This document shows, piece by piece, positions 49,705 to 59,035 of a stretch of 64,000 nt of DNA. A model generated the notes under the pieces. It ran no database searches. It was given only the letters and a program-made list of their open reading frames with translations, and had not been told where the DNA came from. Source of the stretch: Blattamonas nauphoetae. Its lineage: Eukaryota; Preaxostyla; Oxymonadida. A program made the position numbers and the translations under genes. Each line of letters opens with the position of its first letter. Within the stretch, counting starts at the first letter, position 1. The stretch covers positions 1-64,000 of the forward strand of contig JARBJD010000339.1 in assembly GCA_033064195.1 (NCBI GenBank). The letters run 5' to 3'.

Positions 49705-50588
49705 CTCAACTGAGAAGAAGAACCATCACTTCACAACGCTCCTGATTTCACTCACTTCGAATCTTCATTTCAACCACTCCACACAATTGGACACCATGTC
49801 ACTCGTCTCAGACTGTTCTGTGAGCTCGACCACGTCACATTTCTTGATTGTCACGTCGCGATCCTCTTTGCAGAGTTCGGATCTGCATCGGAGCAACAGA
49901 ACTGAGTGGGCATCCACTCAGACATCTGAGACAGATCGTCTTGCACACGTCGACCAGTGATGTTTGGGAAGACAGCTGTGAAGTCGCTTAAGATCTCACT
50001 TCACACGAGAAGACTCATCTGCGAACTGCCAAACACAAACATCAATACCAGCCGACCATCTGGTTGAAGTATTGTCTTTTGACTGGACAATCACTTTGTC
50101 TTCTTGCCAACACTGACATATCACTCTCTTGATACGAGCCTGTGAGCCTCACCGTCCACAGGGAACTCTTGGTTGTGCTCTGACATCTTCGTTGTATTCT
50201 TCCTTCTTCATTGTGTCGTCATCGACAGCATTTCTTCATCCTCCATGATCTTTCTTGGACCAATCTCTCACCCAGAAGCACTCAATTCCCATCTCATCTC
50301 CACATCACTCGTGTCGCATGTCAGTTTTGATGTCTTCTGTCTCATTCCGTTCTCACTTCGCCTTTCACTGGTTCACCCGAAAGGGAGCGTCGTTTCGCAT
50401 GATTCGTTTATCCCGCTGAGGGTCAGTTTCAGAACTAAATCTGATTTTCAATGGGGACATGACACACTTCACATTTTCTTCATTCGATAACTTCAAATTG
50501 TAAATGAAATAAATTGCTGTGTTCATCCCGTGGATTTCACCCAAGTCGCAAACCGAACGTTATACAAAGAATGGTTTGATCTTCATCA
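49705..50588. repeat. Duplicated intergenic region between C tail and D
   Basis: Matches the A-B and B-C intervals up to about 50490, and again for the last ~25 bp (ACAAAGAATGGTTTGATCTT). The section 50491-50560 is unrelated to the other copies. The exact empty site of the hAT MITE is at about 50009 (ACTCATCTGCGA). No gene recognised. Confidence 0.75.
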
Positions 50589-51976
50589 ATGTTACTACAG
50601 TCTGGAACAAAAAGATGGCGATCTGGAACAAAAATCAATCCCACCATCCAGACTTACGGACTCCTGACTTTCAACCAAAGTTCTTTTCTCCTTTTTTCTC
50701 ACTTCCTCCAGGACTCAGCATAGACTCAAACTCGGTATAATGTGATTTCAAGCCGCTTATCCAGAAGATCACACCAATCTTCACCATCAGATCTTCGCCT
50801 CCTCTCCATGATTTGGTATGTCTTTTTATTCGTTTTTTGATGTTCCTTCATTTGCATACCTTCACTTTAACAGCGATTTTGAACCTTTTGGGAGATTATC
50901 CCTCTTATGTCCAGAGTAAATGAACACGACACTCTCTGTGCATGTTCTTCGTTTATTTTCTCGTTCTTCTCGCTTTTCTCCCTTTCTCTTATCATCCTTT
51001 CCTTTCTCTACACCTTTCCCAGTCTTCATTCGGCCTCATATACCTAATCTAATCGTTCTATTTGGTTTTCATTCTTTCTCTCTTTTATCAATCTGAAAAG
51101 GCATCATTCCATTTCTCTGCATTTCTATTTCTTAGATGACAGTATTTCTCTGTCGAATCTCTCATTATTTTTTCTAGATCCTGTTTTATTCTCGCATATC
51201 AAGTGTTAATTCCATTTCCAGGACAGAAAAGAAAGACAAGTGGACAAATGAAACGAAAAGAAGCTAATGATCACATGAATAGCAGAAATAGGGGAGAGGT
51301 TATGTGATTCGACATCTTCTCGATGATAAAAAGTGAGAAAGAATGAAAACCAAATAGAACGATTAGATTAGGTATATGAGGCCGAATGAAGACTGGGAAA
51401 GGTGTAGAGAAAGGAAAGGATGATAAGAGAAAGGGAGAAAAGCGAGAAGAACGAGAAAATAAACGAAGAACATGCACAGAGAGTGTCGTGTTCATTTACT
51501 CTGGACATAAGAGGGATAATCTCCCAAAAGGTTCAAAATCGCTGTTAAAGTGAAGGTATGCAAATGAAGGAACATCAAAAAACGAATAAAAAGACATACC
51601 AAATCATGGAGAGGAGGCGAAGATCTGATGGTGAAGATTGGTGTGATTTTCTGGATAAGCGGCTTGAAATCACATTATACCGAGTTTGAGTCTATGCTGA
51701 GTCCTGGAGGAAGTGAGAAAAAAGGAGAAAAGAACTTTGGTTGAAAGTCAGGAGTCCGTAAGTCTGGATGGTGGGATTGATTTTTGTTCCAGATCGCCAT
51801 CTTTTTGTTCCAGACTGTAACTCGCAATTTCTTTCTTTTATCAACCTTTTGTGGGCTGTCGACACTTGCCTGCCCAGACCTCGCCCCTTTCTTCATTCAG
51901 TCAAGATCAAACACACATGAGCCAGGCGCAAATCACGAATCAATCAAACTGAATCTGAAAAACTATCAATCGAATC
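50589..51976 (+). pseudogene. Copy D: truncated 5' end of the gene family, split by an element
   Basis: ATG at 50589, then TTA CTA; the frame is cut at 50597 by a 1,220-bp element and resumes at 51820. Taking out the element and one TA gives M-L-L-T-R-N-F-F-L-L-S-T, homologous to the signal peptide of B and C. Homology continues through C-P-D-L-A-P-F-F-I-Q-S and ends at N-Y-Q-S-N-P near 51976, where an unrelated hAT-like remnant begins. So only about 55 codons survive. It marks the right edge of the array. Confidence 0.85.
50598..51817. mobile_element. 1,220-bp palindromic element with ~500-bp terminal inverted repeats
   Basis: Both ends read CAGTCTGGAACAAAAAGATG inward, and the arms match over roughly 500 bp (50598-~51090 and ~51330-51817) around a ~240-bp centre. 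It is flanked by TA on both sides (50596-50597 and 51818-51819). CAG ends with TA duplication fit a pogo/Tigger-type Tc1-mariner relative. No transposase is encoded. The arms are nearly identical, which suggests either youth or arm-to-arm correction. It is inserted in the signal-peptide codons of copy D. Confidence 0.9.
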
Positions 51977-52261
51977 CTGATCGAAAGGGACGGTGTCTTC
52001 GTTTTTGTAGAACGTGTAGGAGAGACAATTGAACCTTATGAATCTGACAGTGGATGTGGATACCAGAGAACCCCTCTCGCCGAATTGAGCCCAGAAAACC
52101 TTTACCCTCTCCACGCTTTGACGATGCGCCGTCAGTCGATGTTGATACACATTGCAGAATTGATAATTCCCATTTCTTTATCACCTTCATTACTTCATCA
52201 CACACAACACTTCCAGCACCGGACAGAATCGAGGAGAGTGACAATAGATGAGACGGAATTA
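51977..52261 (-). pseudogene. hAT-like transposase fragment
   Basis: Minus-strand open stretch with S-T-D-G-A-S-S-K-R-G-E and then H-I-H-C-Q-I-H-K-V-Q-L-S-L-L, the T-D-G-x-S ... H-C-x-x-H-x-x-x-L order of hAT/DUF659-type transposases. It abuts truncated copy D on one side and is cut by the mariner on the other, so it is only a fragment. Confidence 0.45.
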
Positions 52262-53744
52262 CAGTGTGGTCACCCAAAACTTGGTCGGACATTTTCTCGC
52301 ATTTCAACAGGAATCATCGTTTGATTTTTTCTCTGGCTGTTCATTTCATCATTTTGCATTCTTTGCTTGTTTTTCTTTTTTTCGAAAAAAATGTTCAACT
52401 TTGACTTTTGTGGATTGATCTAACCCAGCATATGTCATCGACTGAATTTCGCATTCGAGATCGAACATTGATAGAGTTCTGCTGGAGAATGCAGCTTCAT
52501 CACAAGGAAGCTCACTCTCTGCTTGCAGCTTATTACCCAGACGATAAACCCTGCTTGGAAACATGCAGAAAAGTGATGAAGGACCTGGAGAACGGCATTT
52601 TTTCTGTGACTGGAAAGATTCCGTATCATGTCAGAAGCAACATCACTCTAATCAACGCCCTTTCCAAAATTTTAGTGGAAGACACTTCATTATCTCTGCG
52701 GGCGATGTGGAGAATCACTGGTTTTCATCCACAAACAATCAAAAAATGTCTTCTCGGACATTTTGGCTTTGTCCGACGAGACACAAGATGGGTCCCTCAT
52801 CTTCTGACAGACTCTCAAAAAACCAACCGCATTCAGCTGGCATAGGATCTCCTAATCACTCTAAACAAAGAGAAACAAAAGTTATGGAAGTATAACATCA
52901 CGGGAGATGAGAGTTGGATCAAATGGACAAACCCTCATTCTTTCGTATGGCTTCACCCAAACGATCCTCGACCGGTGAGAGAGCGAATCAACATCGGCAG
53001 CGGGAAGACGATGTTGGTGGCGTTTTTTGGTATCGATTTCACTTTCATTCGAATGATCCCCAGAGGGAAAGGAATTACTGCTCAAGTGTTAGTGAACGAG
53101 ATTTCTCTATTTTCCAGGATTTCTCATCCTCCTTACAGTCCAGATCTCGCCCCGTGCGATTTCTGGTTGTTTGGAGAAATGAAGATGCGCCTGAAAGGAA
53201 TCACCGTTAAAACAGTCGAAGAACTCAAAAACCATATCTATGCATTCATGGCAGAGCAAACCACCGCAAAAAGAATCCGAGTATTCGAAAACTGGATCAG
53301 ACGCTGTGAACTGGTAATTCAGAATCAAGGCGAGTACATATAACCGTCGCATTTTGAACTCTCTCTCAACTTTTGTTGCATTCTGGAATTTTTGATTTTG
53401 CTGACAATATTTTATCAATAGCACACTCATTTTGACCATCAAATTCATTTTTCGTTTTTCTCACCCCAGGAACTGTTTTGTTCTGACAACATTTCTGAAC
53501 AGGATCGGAATACACCCAGAAACAAGTTTTTGTGTTTGTATAAGTTTTTATCACTTTTTTGGAAAGTTCTTCTGTCGAGACATATCTCACCCATCTCATT
53601 CTCGAGATTGAGATGTGTGAAACTCGGATTCGACGAGCTAACCAAAGACAAAATGATTCAAATCATCCAACTTCATGTGAAATGACTTATGAACACAAGG
53701 GTCCAAGAAGTGTCACCCCGACCAAGTTTTGGGTGACCACCCTG
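52262..53744 (+). mobile_element. Tc1/mariner element, full-length ends
   Basis: 1,483 bp. Ends read inward: CAGTGTGGTCACCCAAAACT on the left and CAGGGTGGTCACCCAAAACT on the right, flanked by TA (52260-52261 and 53745-53746). It encodes a mariner-type transposase on the plus strand. Both ends are intact enough for a transposase supplied from elsewhere to act on, but the internal gene is damaged. Confidence 0.9.
52408..53343 (+). pseudogene. mariner transposase (SETMAR-like), damaged
   Basis: N-terminal DNA-binding part at 52429-52840 (helix-turn-helix region with S-L-R-A-M-W-R-I-T-G-F-H-P-Q-T). After I-Q-L-A comes a TAG at 52843-52845, where the related copy at 63 kb has a Gln codon. The catalytic part follows: T-G-D-E-S-W-I (first Asp, near 52908), W-L-H-P-N-D-P-R-P-V, then Y-S-P-D-L-A-P-C-D-F-W-L-F-G near 53140-53180 with the third Asp. 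The stretch that should carry the second Asp (H-x-D-N-A) between L-V-N-E-I-S and I-S-H-P-P is missing, so the protein cannot be an active DD34D transposase. The end matches the other copy (V-F-E-N-W-I-R-R-C-E ... N-Q-G-E-Y-I). Confidence 0.9.
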
Positions 53745-53746
53745 TA

Positions 53747-54079
53747 TTGTATTCTGGGGAGGTGTCGCACGAACTGACGGATTTGATGTAATTGTGAGAT
53801 AGATGGGTGCGATGAACTGGATGCGAACACACCGGCGTAAATGGAGTGGCAAAAGAGGATATTTGGTGGTCCGGAATGGCATATTCAGAAAGGAGATGTG
53901 AGGACTGTGATATGGGATTCAGCTATGTTGAATGTTATTTTGGGCGAGTGGGAGTGCAAAAGCATGGGTGGGGACCACGGGAGAGAGATGATGAGGCGTG
54001 AGGATTGCGGGCTGGCTGGCAGGGGGAAGCTTAGCCTGGCGAAGGAACTGGAATCTGTCACCCCCATGATACATAGCAG
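53747..54079. other. No gene recognised
   Basis: G-rich plus-strand frames here have no protein character. The segment is the right flank of the mariner and the left flank of the Mutator-like remnant, and it may belong to the element the mariner jumped into. Confidence 0.35.
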
Positions 54080-54722
54080 AGACAGTCAAATTTACCCATT
54101 TCTATTCGTTGAAGATGTAGCATCCTTTGATAATACTGTCGGAAGTTGTCTGTACAGTTGAATCGAAGCCTCTGAAAAGATCATAAATCCTGAAACCGTG
54201 TCATCACTATCCAATCTCCAATCGACCATATAGTCTTTCCGAGCAAAGAAATCAGTGATATTGTCGAAGGTGTACTCACCATCTTGAGCGAGTCGATGGG
54301 CTGAACGAAGATGATATATGTCCCTTAGTTTTGCCTCGTCTTCATCACGAGTTATCATCCTGGTTTTTTTTGGATCGTTTGAGAGGTCCATCTTTGAATG
54401 ATTATGATCGATTTCATTCCATCGGAGTGTCCATCTTTCAGTTTTGTTTGAAAAGGAGCAGTTCAGAGCACATTGACATCCATGATCTCGTGTCGATGTG
54501 ATTGCCCTTTCACCAGTTGTTGTGGATGGTGGTGTGGTGACACACACATGAATATTTTGCGTCCTTCATTTGGTGATACGACTTGCGCACGAAAGCCATT
54601 CTATTTTGGCGTGATCGTTCTGATATGAAGGAATCGAGTTCCTGAAAACTGTTAAATGAGTGTGAGCTGAAAAATTCTTGCATAGACAGTTTTTCATCAA
54701 CACTGGACGATGGACTAAACAT
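54080..54722 (-). pseudogene. Mutator-like (MULE) transposase, N-terminal fragment
   Basis: Two overlapping minus-strand frames. The first (54722-54510) has a FAR1-like zinc-binding start: S-F-Q-E-L-D-S-F-I-S-E-R-S, then a Tyr-x-Cys pair. The second (54547-54092) has D-H-G-C-Q-C-A-L, W-T-L-R-W-N-E-I-D-H-N-H-S (WRKY/FAR1-type D-H-N-H), and then F-x-x-x-L-P-T-V-L-S-K-D-A-T-S-S-T-N-R, the first catalytic Asp block of MULE transposases (usually F-P-x-V-L-x-x-D-A-T-Y-x-T-N). The gene stops right after that block, so the rest of the catalytic core is missing. The frame change near 54530 could be an intron or an indel. Confidence 0.65.
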
Positions 54723-54889
54723 TTCAAACTATTTGAAGATGAATTATGGTTTGATCTTCGAATGATTCCAGAATGACAACGTCGGTCCCAAACAACTGGT
54801 CATTCGTGATCGATCCTTGTGTTCAAAACAGAAAAGAGAAAGAAATTATGATAAAAGAGAACATGCGAACAAAAATGAAAAAAAGGATG
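54723..54889. other. Flank of MULE remnant, nothing recognised
   Basis: A/T-rich sequence with no open frame of note. It could contain the 5' part of the MULE element, but no terminal inverted repeat is visible. Confidence 0.3.
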
Positions 54890-55065
54890 CCAATGGCGGA
54901 ACCCGAACCTGGGTCGGAGTATTGAAAGTCTCCCACCCAACCTCCCTGAACAATCCACGATCAAAAATCCATTTTGCTTCAATCCCCTTGCCATGGAGAT
55001 TCTTCCCCTCCGACCGGTTTTTCCCCTCGCACAGGGTTTTTCCCCTCACAACTGAGCCACCCGCA
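54890..55065 (-). repeat. tRNA-derived SINE-like segment with CTTCCCCT-type repeats
   Basis: On the minus strand it holds GAGACTTTCAATACTCCGAC followed by a B-box-like CAGGTTCGGGTTCC (54911-54899), which looks like an anticodon arm plus T arm. Upstream of it come degenerate AGGGGAAAAA / TCTCCATGG words that match the minisatellite part of the inverted repeats at 56.5 and 60.0 kb. So all three places share one tRNA-derived sequence family. Confidence 0.4.
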
Positions 55066-55074
55066 AATCACTTT

Positions 55075-55360
55075 ATTCCGCACCATCACTGTGATGTGCA
55101 CCGATTGCAGTTGGCTCTCAAAGACAACTTTCAACAAGACGAGAAATCAACCACATCGAAAACTCCTGAAACCAATTCAGATCAGAACAATTTAGAAAAA
55201 GACTGGGATGTATCATCGATCAGATGCTCATTTTTCAGGAGAGTTGCCAAACTGAGTGGGTACATTCCAGTGATTTCGAATGATTCTTGGATCACATCTG
55301 GATTCAGGCAACTTGCGAGACTCCAAGGAAGTATTCGAGCAATTTCAGCCCGGTGAGCTA
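55075..55360 (+). pseudogene. hAT-like transposase fragment
   Basis: Plus-strand open stretch starting with F-I-P-H-H-H-C-D-V-H-R-L-Q-L-A-L-K-D, the H-C-x-x-H-R-L-x-L-A motif of hAT/DUF659 transposases, and continuing to S-G-Y-I-P-V-I and T-S-G-F-R-Q-L-A-R-L. It is the third scrap of this type in the window (see 10095 and 51977). Both ends are undefined. Confidence 0.45.
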
Positions 55361-55563
55361 CAGATGTGAACGGTTCTGGAGGATTGTACTTGATCCTCAG
55401 ATTCCCCTTCAACAGTGACTAAACTGTCTGGTCGAGAGACTGAGTGATGTGGGTGGTGTTTGGTGGGAGTTTGAGCACTTATATCTGCTTCTCTTTTCCT
55501 TTCTCTCCAAGAGCAGGCGAAAGGTGGGTATTGGGGCCATCTGTGATTTGAAGCCCCCACTGA
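55361..55563. other. No gene recognised
   Basis: Right flank of the hAT scrap, up to the next inverted-repeat element. Only short frames. Confidence 0.3.
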
Positions 55564-56239
55564 CAGTCTGAATAGTTCAAAGTCGAACATAAATAATTCA
55601 AAGTCGAAGTGAAATAATTTCAAGTCGCAATTTAGATTTTTTATCTTTCGCTTCCGAATTCAGCACACAATTCCCTCTACATCTCCTGTGAACTGTTTGT
55701 ACCCATGTTCTTTCTCGGGTGAACACGTAAACCAGGATTGAAAACAATGTACTCATGCCATCTGAAGTGATTTTGAGCTTTTTAGATGAAAAATGTCACT
55801 TCATTGGTCTGAGAAAAAACTGCCTGTCTCACGCAAAAGGCAGTAGGTTTGAACTGATGTTTGAGAGGCGTGAAGGAGTCATCTGTGTGACTAGTTATGC
55901 AAACTTTTGGCCTTGTTCAACTTCTGGAGGATCTGATTTGTTGGTTTTTCTGGGCTGAGACGAAGAATTGGTGTGAAATGAGCTCAAAAATGTGAAGGAT
56001 AGCCGAGAAAGTGATGAATGGTGTTGGATAATACTTGACTAGCCAGTACGATGATCATTTTTTCAGTTTTTGTGATTATGAAAGTGTAGTTTGTGAGGTT
56101 CACTTGAACAAATTGGTTCAAAAATTTGGTCTTTCGACTTTGAATTATTTCACTTCGACTTTGAAATATTTCACTTCGACTTTGCATTATTTTCTTCGAC
56201 TTTGAAGTATTTTTGTTCGACTTTGCACTATTCAGACTG
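55564..56239. mobile_element. 676-bp MITE with TTCAAAGTCGAA subterminal repeats
   Basis: Ends read inward CAGTCTGAATAGTTCAAAGT on the left and CAGTCTGAATAGTGCAAAGT on the right. Both are followed by serial copies of TTCAAAGTCGAAGTGAAATA (three on the left, five on the right). The first seven bases equal those of the element at 50598. A TA follows on the right but the left flank has GA, so the target duplication is not intact. The interior has one 67-codon frame with no known domain. Confidence 0.8.
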
Positions 56240-56261
56240 TACCGTCCAAAGGAATGGTATT

Positions 56262-56394
56262 GGATGATGTAACGTATAGATTCATAAAGTGGTTGAAATC
56301 AAAGAGTGACCCAATAAAAATGCCATGAAAGGGTTTATTTTTGCATGGGAGCATTTTTTGTTTTCAACCACTTTATGAATCATTCGCATCATCC
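56262..56394. mobile_element. 133-bp palindromic mini-element
   Basis: Outer GGATGATG / CATCATCC and inner GATTCATAAAGTGGTTGAAA / TTTCAACCACTTTATGAATC inverted repeats enclose ~60 bp. It could fold into one long hairpin. No coding content. It may be a very small MITE; flanking duplication is not evident. Confidence 0.6.
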
Positions 56395-56561
56395 GCTTCT
56401 CCTCAGAATTGTTAATGAAATCCACATTTCACGTGTGTTTTTTTCGTAGAATAATGAATTCTTCCTTGAAAGAAATGATTGAGGTTCTCAAACTATAGTC
56501 AATTATTTCGAAAATGGACGAAATGACGAATATTCATGGTGTTTTATGGGTGTCTCACTTT

Positions 56562-56704
56562 TCAGGGGAAAAACTCGAGCTCAGGGGAAAAACTCGATCA
56601 CAGGGGAAGATCTCAATCACAGGGGAGAATCTCAATCACAGGGGAAAATCTCAATCACAGGGGAAAATCTCGGGCCACAGGGGAAGAATCTCAAGGACAA
56701 GGGG
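56562..56704. repeat. 18-bp minisatellite (AATCTCAATCACAGGGGA)
   Basis: About seven tandem copies of a unit close to AATCTCAATCACAGGGGA; outer copies vary (AACTCGAGCTCAGGGGA, ATCTCGGGCCACAGGGGA). The right arm carries fewer copies, so the array has changed length since the arms formed. Confidence 0.8.
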
Positions 56705-56734
56705 ATTGAAGGTGGATCAATTTTTGAACATGTG

Positions 56735-56795
56735 TGGATGAGGGAGTTAGAACGCGGGACTTTCAACCCTCGGTCCTGGATCGAGGTTGGTCATC
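56735..56795 (+). other. tRNA-like piece in left arm
   Basis: GTTAGAACGCGGGACTTTCA then ACCCTCGGTCCTGGATCGAGG resembles the D-arm end, anticodon arm (CTTTCAA loop, Glu-type TTC anticodon if real) and T arm of a tRNA, but stems are incomplete. The same piece is in the right arm (59885-59940, minus) and, more diverged, at 54894-54950. Probably a tRNA-derived SINE core. Confidence 0.4.
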
Positions 56796-57077
56796 GGCAC
56801 TTTTTCTCGTTTTGAAACATTTTTGTCAACGATCACAGATTCTCTCTCTTTCAATCCGATTTTTGTTTAAACTTTTCAGAAAGGCTCTGCGATGAACAGA
56901 ATGTTGCTGATGAGCGGGCAATCACGATCCTGCTTTTTTCTCAAATTCAGACATTATTCTCCAAAATAACTTAACATACAACATAATAGTGACATGTTTG
57001 ATGCTTCTTCTTCATCTTTTCTCATTGTCCATTCACCCATTCTCAAAACTTTCGCATTCGTTTTCACACTCTCGATC

Positions 57078-57404
57078 AATCATCTTTCAGATCATCGCAC
57101 ATGGAAGAGACATTGTCGACTCAATCTACTTCTCCAGCTCCTCACGTGCCTTCTTCGCCTGCTCCACTGACACAGCCACTTCCGACTGGCCTGTTGCGAC
57201 ACTGCTCTGTGCATCTCCTTCTTCCATCGCTTTCAGATTCCTCTTTGTCTTTTCATGTATTGATGTGAATGTTGAGTGTTTGGTCGGGAAGAGTGACCAA
57301 TGCGATCAGAGACGAATCGTGATCTTCTTCGCTTGTCGGATCACTCCCCAAAGCTCGTCCAGCTCTTTCCGCTTCTCCTTGTTCCCCACACACCCTCCCA
57401 CACA
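57078..57404 (-). pseudogene. Coding-like fragment upstream-facing, unassigned
   Basis: Minus-strand stretch with protein character in pieces, for example K-A-M-E-E-G-D-A-Q-S-S-V-A-T-G-Q-S-E and V-E-Q-A-K-K-A-R-E-E-L-E-K, at about 57230-57110. It is interrupted by stops. It lies just downstream of the coiled-coil ORF and may be its last exon or a decayed continuation. No family recognised. Confidence 0.3.
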
Positions 57405-58091
57405 TCACTCATAGTCTCCGAGCAGACTGTAGCTGTATTGATCCAGCTCGTCTCTGTTATCCTCGTTGTGTGTGGCCTGCACATCGCTTCGGATCATCAG
57501 TAACTCCTCATTACCCCAGCGCTGATGGAGCGAGGGAGTTGGTTGAGATGGGGCGGGAGGGAGACAAGTACGAGCTGTATTGGACGAGGGAGGATGTGGA
57601 GGGGTAAGGTGGAGAAGGGCCGTGTGGAGGGGAGAGAGGAATGATGGAGGACGGGCGGCGACACAGACGGTAGTGGAGTGGGATGTGAGATGGGTGTTCG
57701 TCCGAAGTTGGGGTTGTGCCTCTTTCGCTCTTTTCTCCTGTTCGTTTGTCTCCTCTGCCACTTTGTTCAATTCTTGCTCCTTCCTCTCCTCTCTCAGCCG
57801 CTCCTCCTCTTCCTTCGCCTCTGTCTCCTTCCGCCTCTCTTCTTCTTCCTCGTCCACTTCTGGCAGCCCGCCCATCCCAATCCAGTCCATCATTCCGGCA
57901 CACGACCTCTCCATCAGCTCGTTCTCTGCTCCGATCTCTTCCAGCATGTTCGTCTTGTGAAGCATGAACACTTCGTTGGCATCGACTTCGGCAACAATGC
58001 TAGCCAAGTCGGTGAGAGGCGAAGAGTTGAGCAGGACAGCCGAGATGCAAGTTTGCGAGATGAACTGTGGCTGTGTTCGTGCTTCCACCAA
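57405..58091 (-). CDS. Coiled-coil, charged ORF (228 codons)
   Basis: Minus-strand open frame. The first ~75 residues look folded (L-N-S-S-P-L-T-D-L-A-S-I-V-A-E-V-D-A, then E-N-E-L-M-E-R-S). Residues ~80-130 are a strongly charged helix/coiled coil (E-E-E-E-E-R-R-K-E-T-E-A-K-E-E-E-E-R-L-R). The rest is Ser/Thr/Pro-rich. It follows the broken ABC ATPase by about 40 bp in another frame and could be the next exon of the same ancient gene or a separate one. Start unclear: the frame opens without a good ATG. I do not recognise a family. Confidence 0.4.
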   Translation of the reverse strand: MVEARTQPQFISQTCISAVLLNSSPLTDLASIVAEVDANEVFMLHKTNMLEEIGAENELMERSCAGMMDWIGMGGLPEVDEEEEERRKETEAKEEEERLREERKEQELNKVAEETNEQEKRAKEAQPQLRTNTHLTSHSTTVCVAARPPSFLSPLHTALLHLTPPHPPSSNTARTCLPPAPSQPTPSLHQRWGNEELLMIRSDVQATHNEDNRDELDQYSYSLLGDYE

Positions 58092-58129
58092 AATCTGGAC
58101 TGTATCCTCTCTTTCCGCTCCTCTTCACT

Positions 58130-58880
58130 TCATCTGAGCATCTCTCCCACTCTCTCCTGTATATCAATCCGAATCGTGCCCATCCGCTGGTTCGAGAATG
58201 GATTCGCGTTGAGTGAAAATTGGCGAAAGAGAGTCTTTGTGTCGCCCTGCTCTTCCACGATAATCTCAAACACACACGCCATCCCTTCCTCGTCCTCCCT
58301 ACTGCAGAACGCAACATGATCGTTGTCCCACGGTTCGTGCACAGAAGAGCACACTGGAATCATCCAATCACTGTGCATACGCTCCTCCCTCCCCTTGCCC
58401 TCCTCCCCCAACATCCCTCCCGCTTGTCCGTCCTTCTTCTTCCATGTCTTCACACTGTGCAAACCGGCCAGCGCCTTTTTCATCAGAAGCGTATTCCTTA
58501 TGTCCTCCTCTTTCATCCTCTTCTCGGATGCCACCATCACGTCCCGCACAAACACATACCACGATGTATACGCAACCAGGTCGCTTGTCGGCTCGTCCAG
58601 CAGAAGCAGACCGGGGCTGTTGGCCAATGCTCGTGCGATGGTGCTGAGAGGAGTGAAGAGAAGGGGAAGAGGTGAATGAAAAGGAAAAGAAACCGGAAGG
58701 TGTGAAAGAGAGAGAGGGTGGGAAAGTCAAACAGTGTATATACACTCGCTGCTGCTCGCCGCAGGACAGCATCAACGGGTAGTGCGTCAGTCGGCTGCTC
58801 CACATTCTCCAGTGCTGTCATCGATCTCAGAGTGTTGAAGGTTTGGACTGGTGTTGATATTCCTTCTGCAGCTCGCCCTC
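58130..58880 (-). pseudogene. ABC transporter ATPase fragment (MacB/LolD type)
   Basis: Minus strand. Around 58865-58795 is T-F-N-T-L-R-S-M-T-A-L-E-N-V-E-Q-P, the block after the Q loop in MacB/LolD-like ATPases. It is followed at once, in another frame, by L-T-H-Y-P-L-M-L-S-C-G-E-Q-Q-R-V (signature motif, normally L-S-G-G-E-Q-Q-R-V), so ~25 residues between them are missing. After a ~100-nt intron comes T-I-A-R-A-L-A-N-S-P-G-L-L-L-L-D-E-P-T-S-D-L (Walker B and D loop). The remaining ~150 codons to 58130 are unlike usual ABC C-terminal ends. Walker A and the start of the domain are absent upstream, where the frame from ~58880 to 59035 is unrelated. In an intact protein this domain would hydrolyse ATP to drive lipid, lipoprotein or macrolide-type export. 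Here it is a broken fragment between inverted repeats. Confidence 0.7.
58644..58743 (-). other. Spliceosomal intron, ~100 nt
   Basis: On the minus strand, GTATATACACTG at the 5' side and a pyrimidine-rich stretch ending CTCCTCTCAG at the 3' side. Removing it joins the ABC signature codons ...CAG CAG CGA GT to C ACC ATC GCA CGA, giving Q-Q-R-V-T-I-A-R-A-L-A as in every MacB/LolD-like ATPase. The agreement of splice sites with protein homology makes this the firmest intron in the window. Confidence 0.8.
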
Positions 58881-59035
58881 CTCACCGCATTCACTCCACA
58901 GTCGCTCCCTCTCTCAAATCACCACCTTCTGCTGGAATTTCCTCCTCAACCTTTGTGGTTGCCTTTTCCGGGAGCAACTCAGAGAATTTTGGCGGTGGTC
59001 TTTCAGATTCTTTAACAGAAGGTGTGAATTAAAGC

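Larger units (their letters stand above)
56545..57077. repeat. ~530-bp inverted repeat, left arm
   Basis: Matches 59593-60090 in reverse orientation along most of its length, with small differences. In order it holds the 18-bp minisatellite (56562-56704), a tRNA-like piece (56735-56795), and ~280 bp ending TTCACACTCTCGATC. Together with the right arm it encloses a 2.5-kb segment with an ABC-transporter gene fragment. Confidence 0.85.

Noticed and set aside
52408-53343. TAG at 52843 where the related mariner has a Gln codon, hinting at the oxymonad TAA/TAG = Gln code
   Set aside because: The two giant genes (3,976 and 3,617 codons) use CAA/CAG freely and contain no internal TAA or TAG, so the standard code fits. 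One C-to-T change explains the TAG.
57580-58319. Plus-strand Ser/Phe/Leu-rich frames over the ABC and coiled-coil region
   Set aside because: They are mirror frames of the Glu/Arg-rich minus-strand coding sequence, where the recognisable motifs lie.
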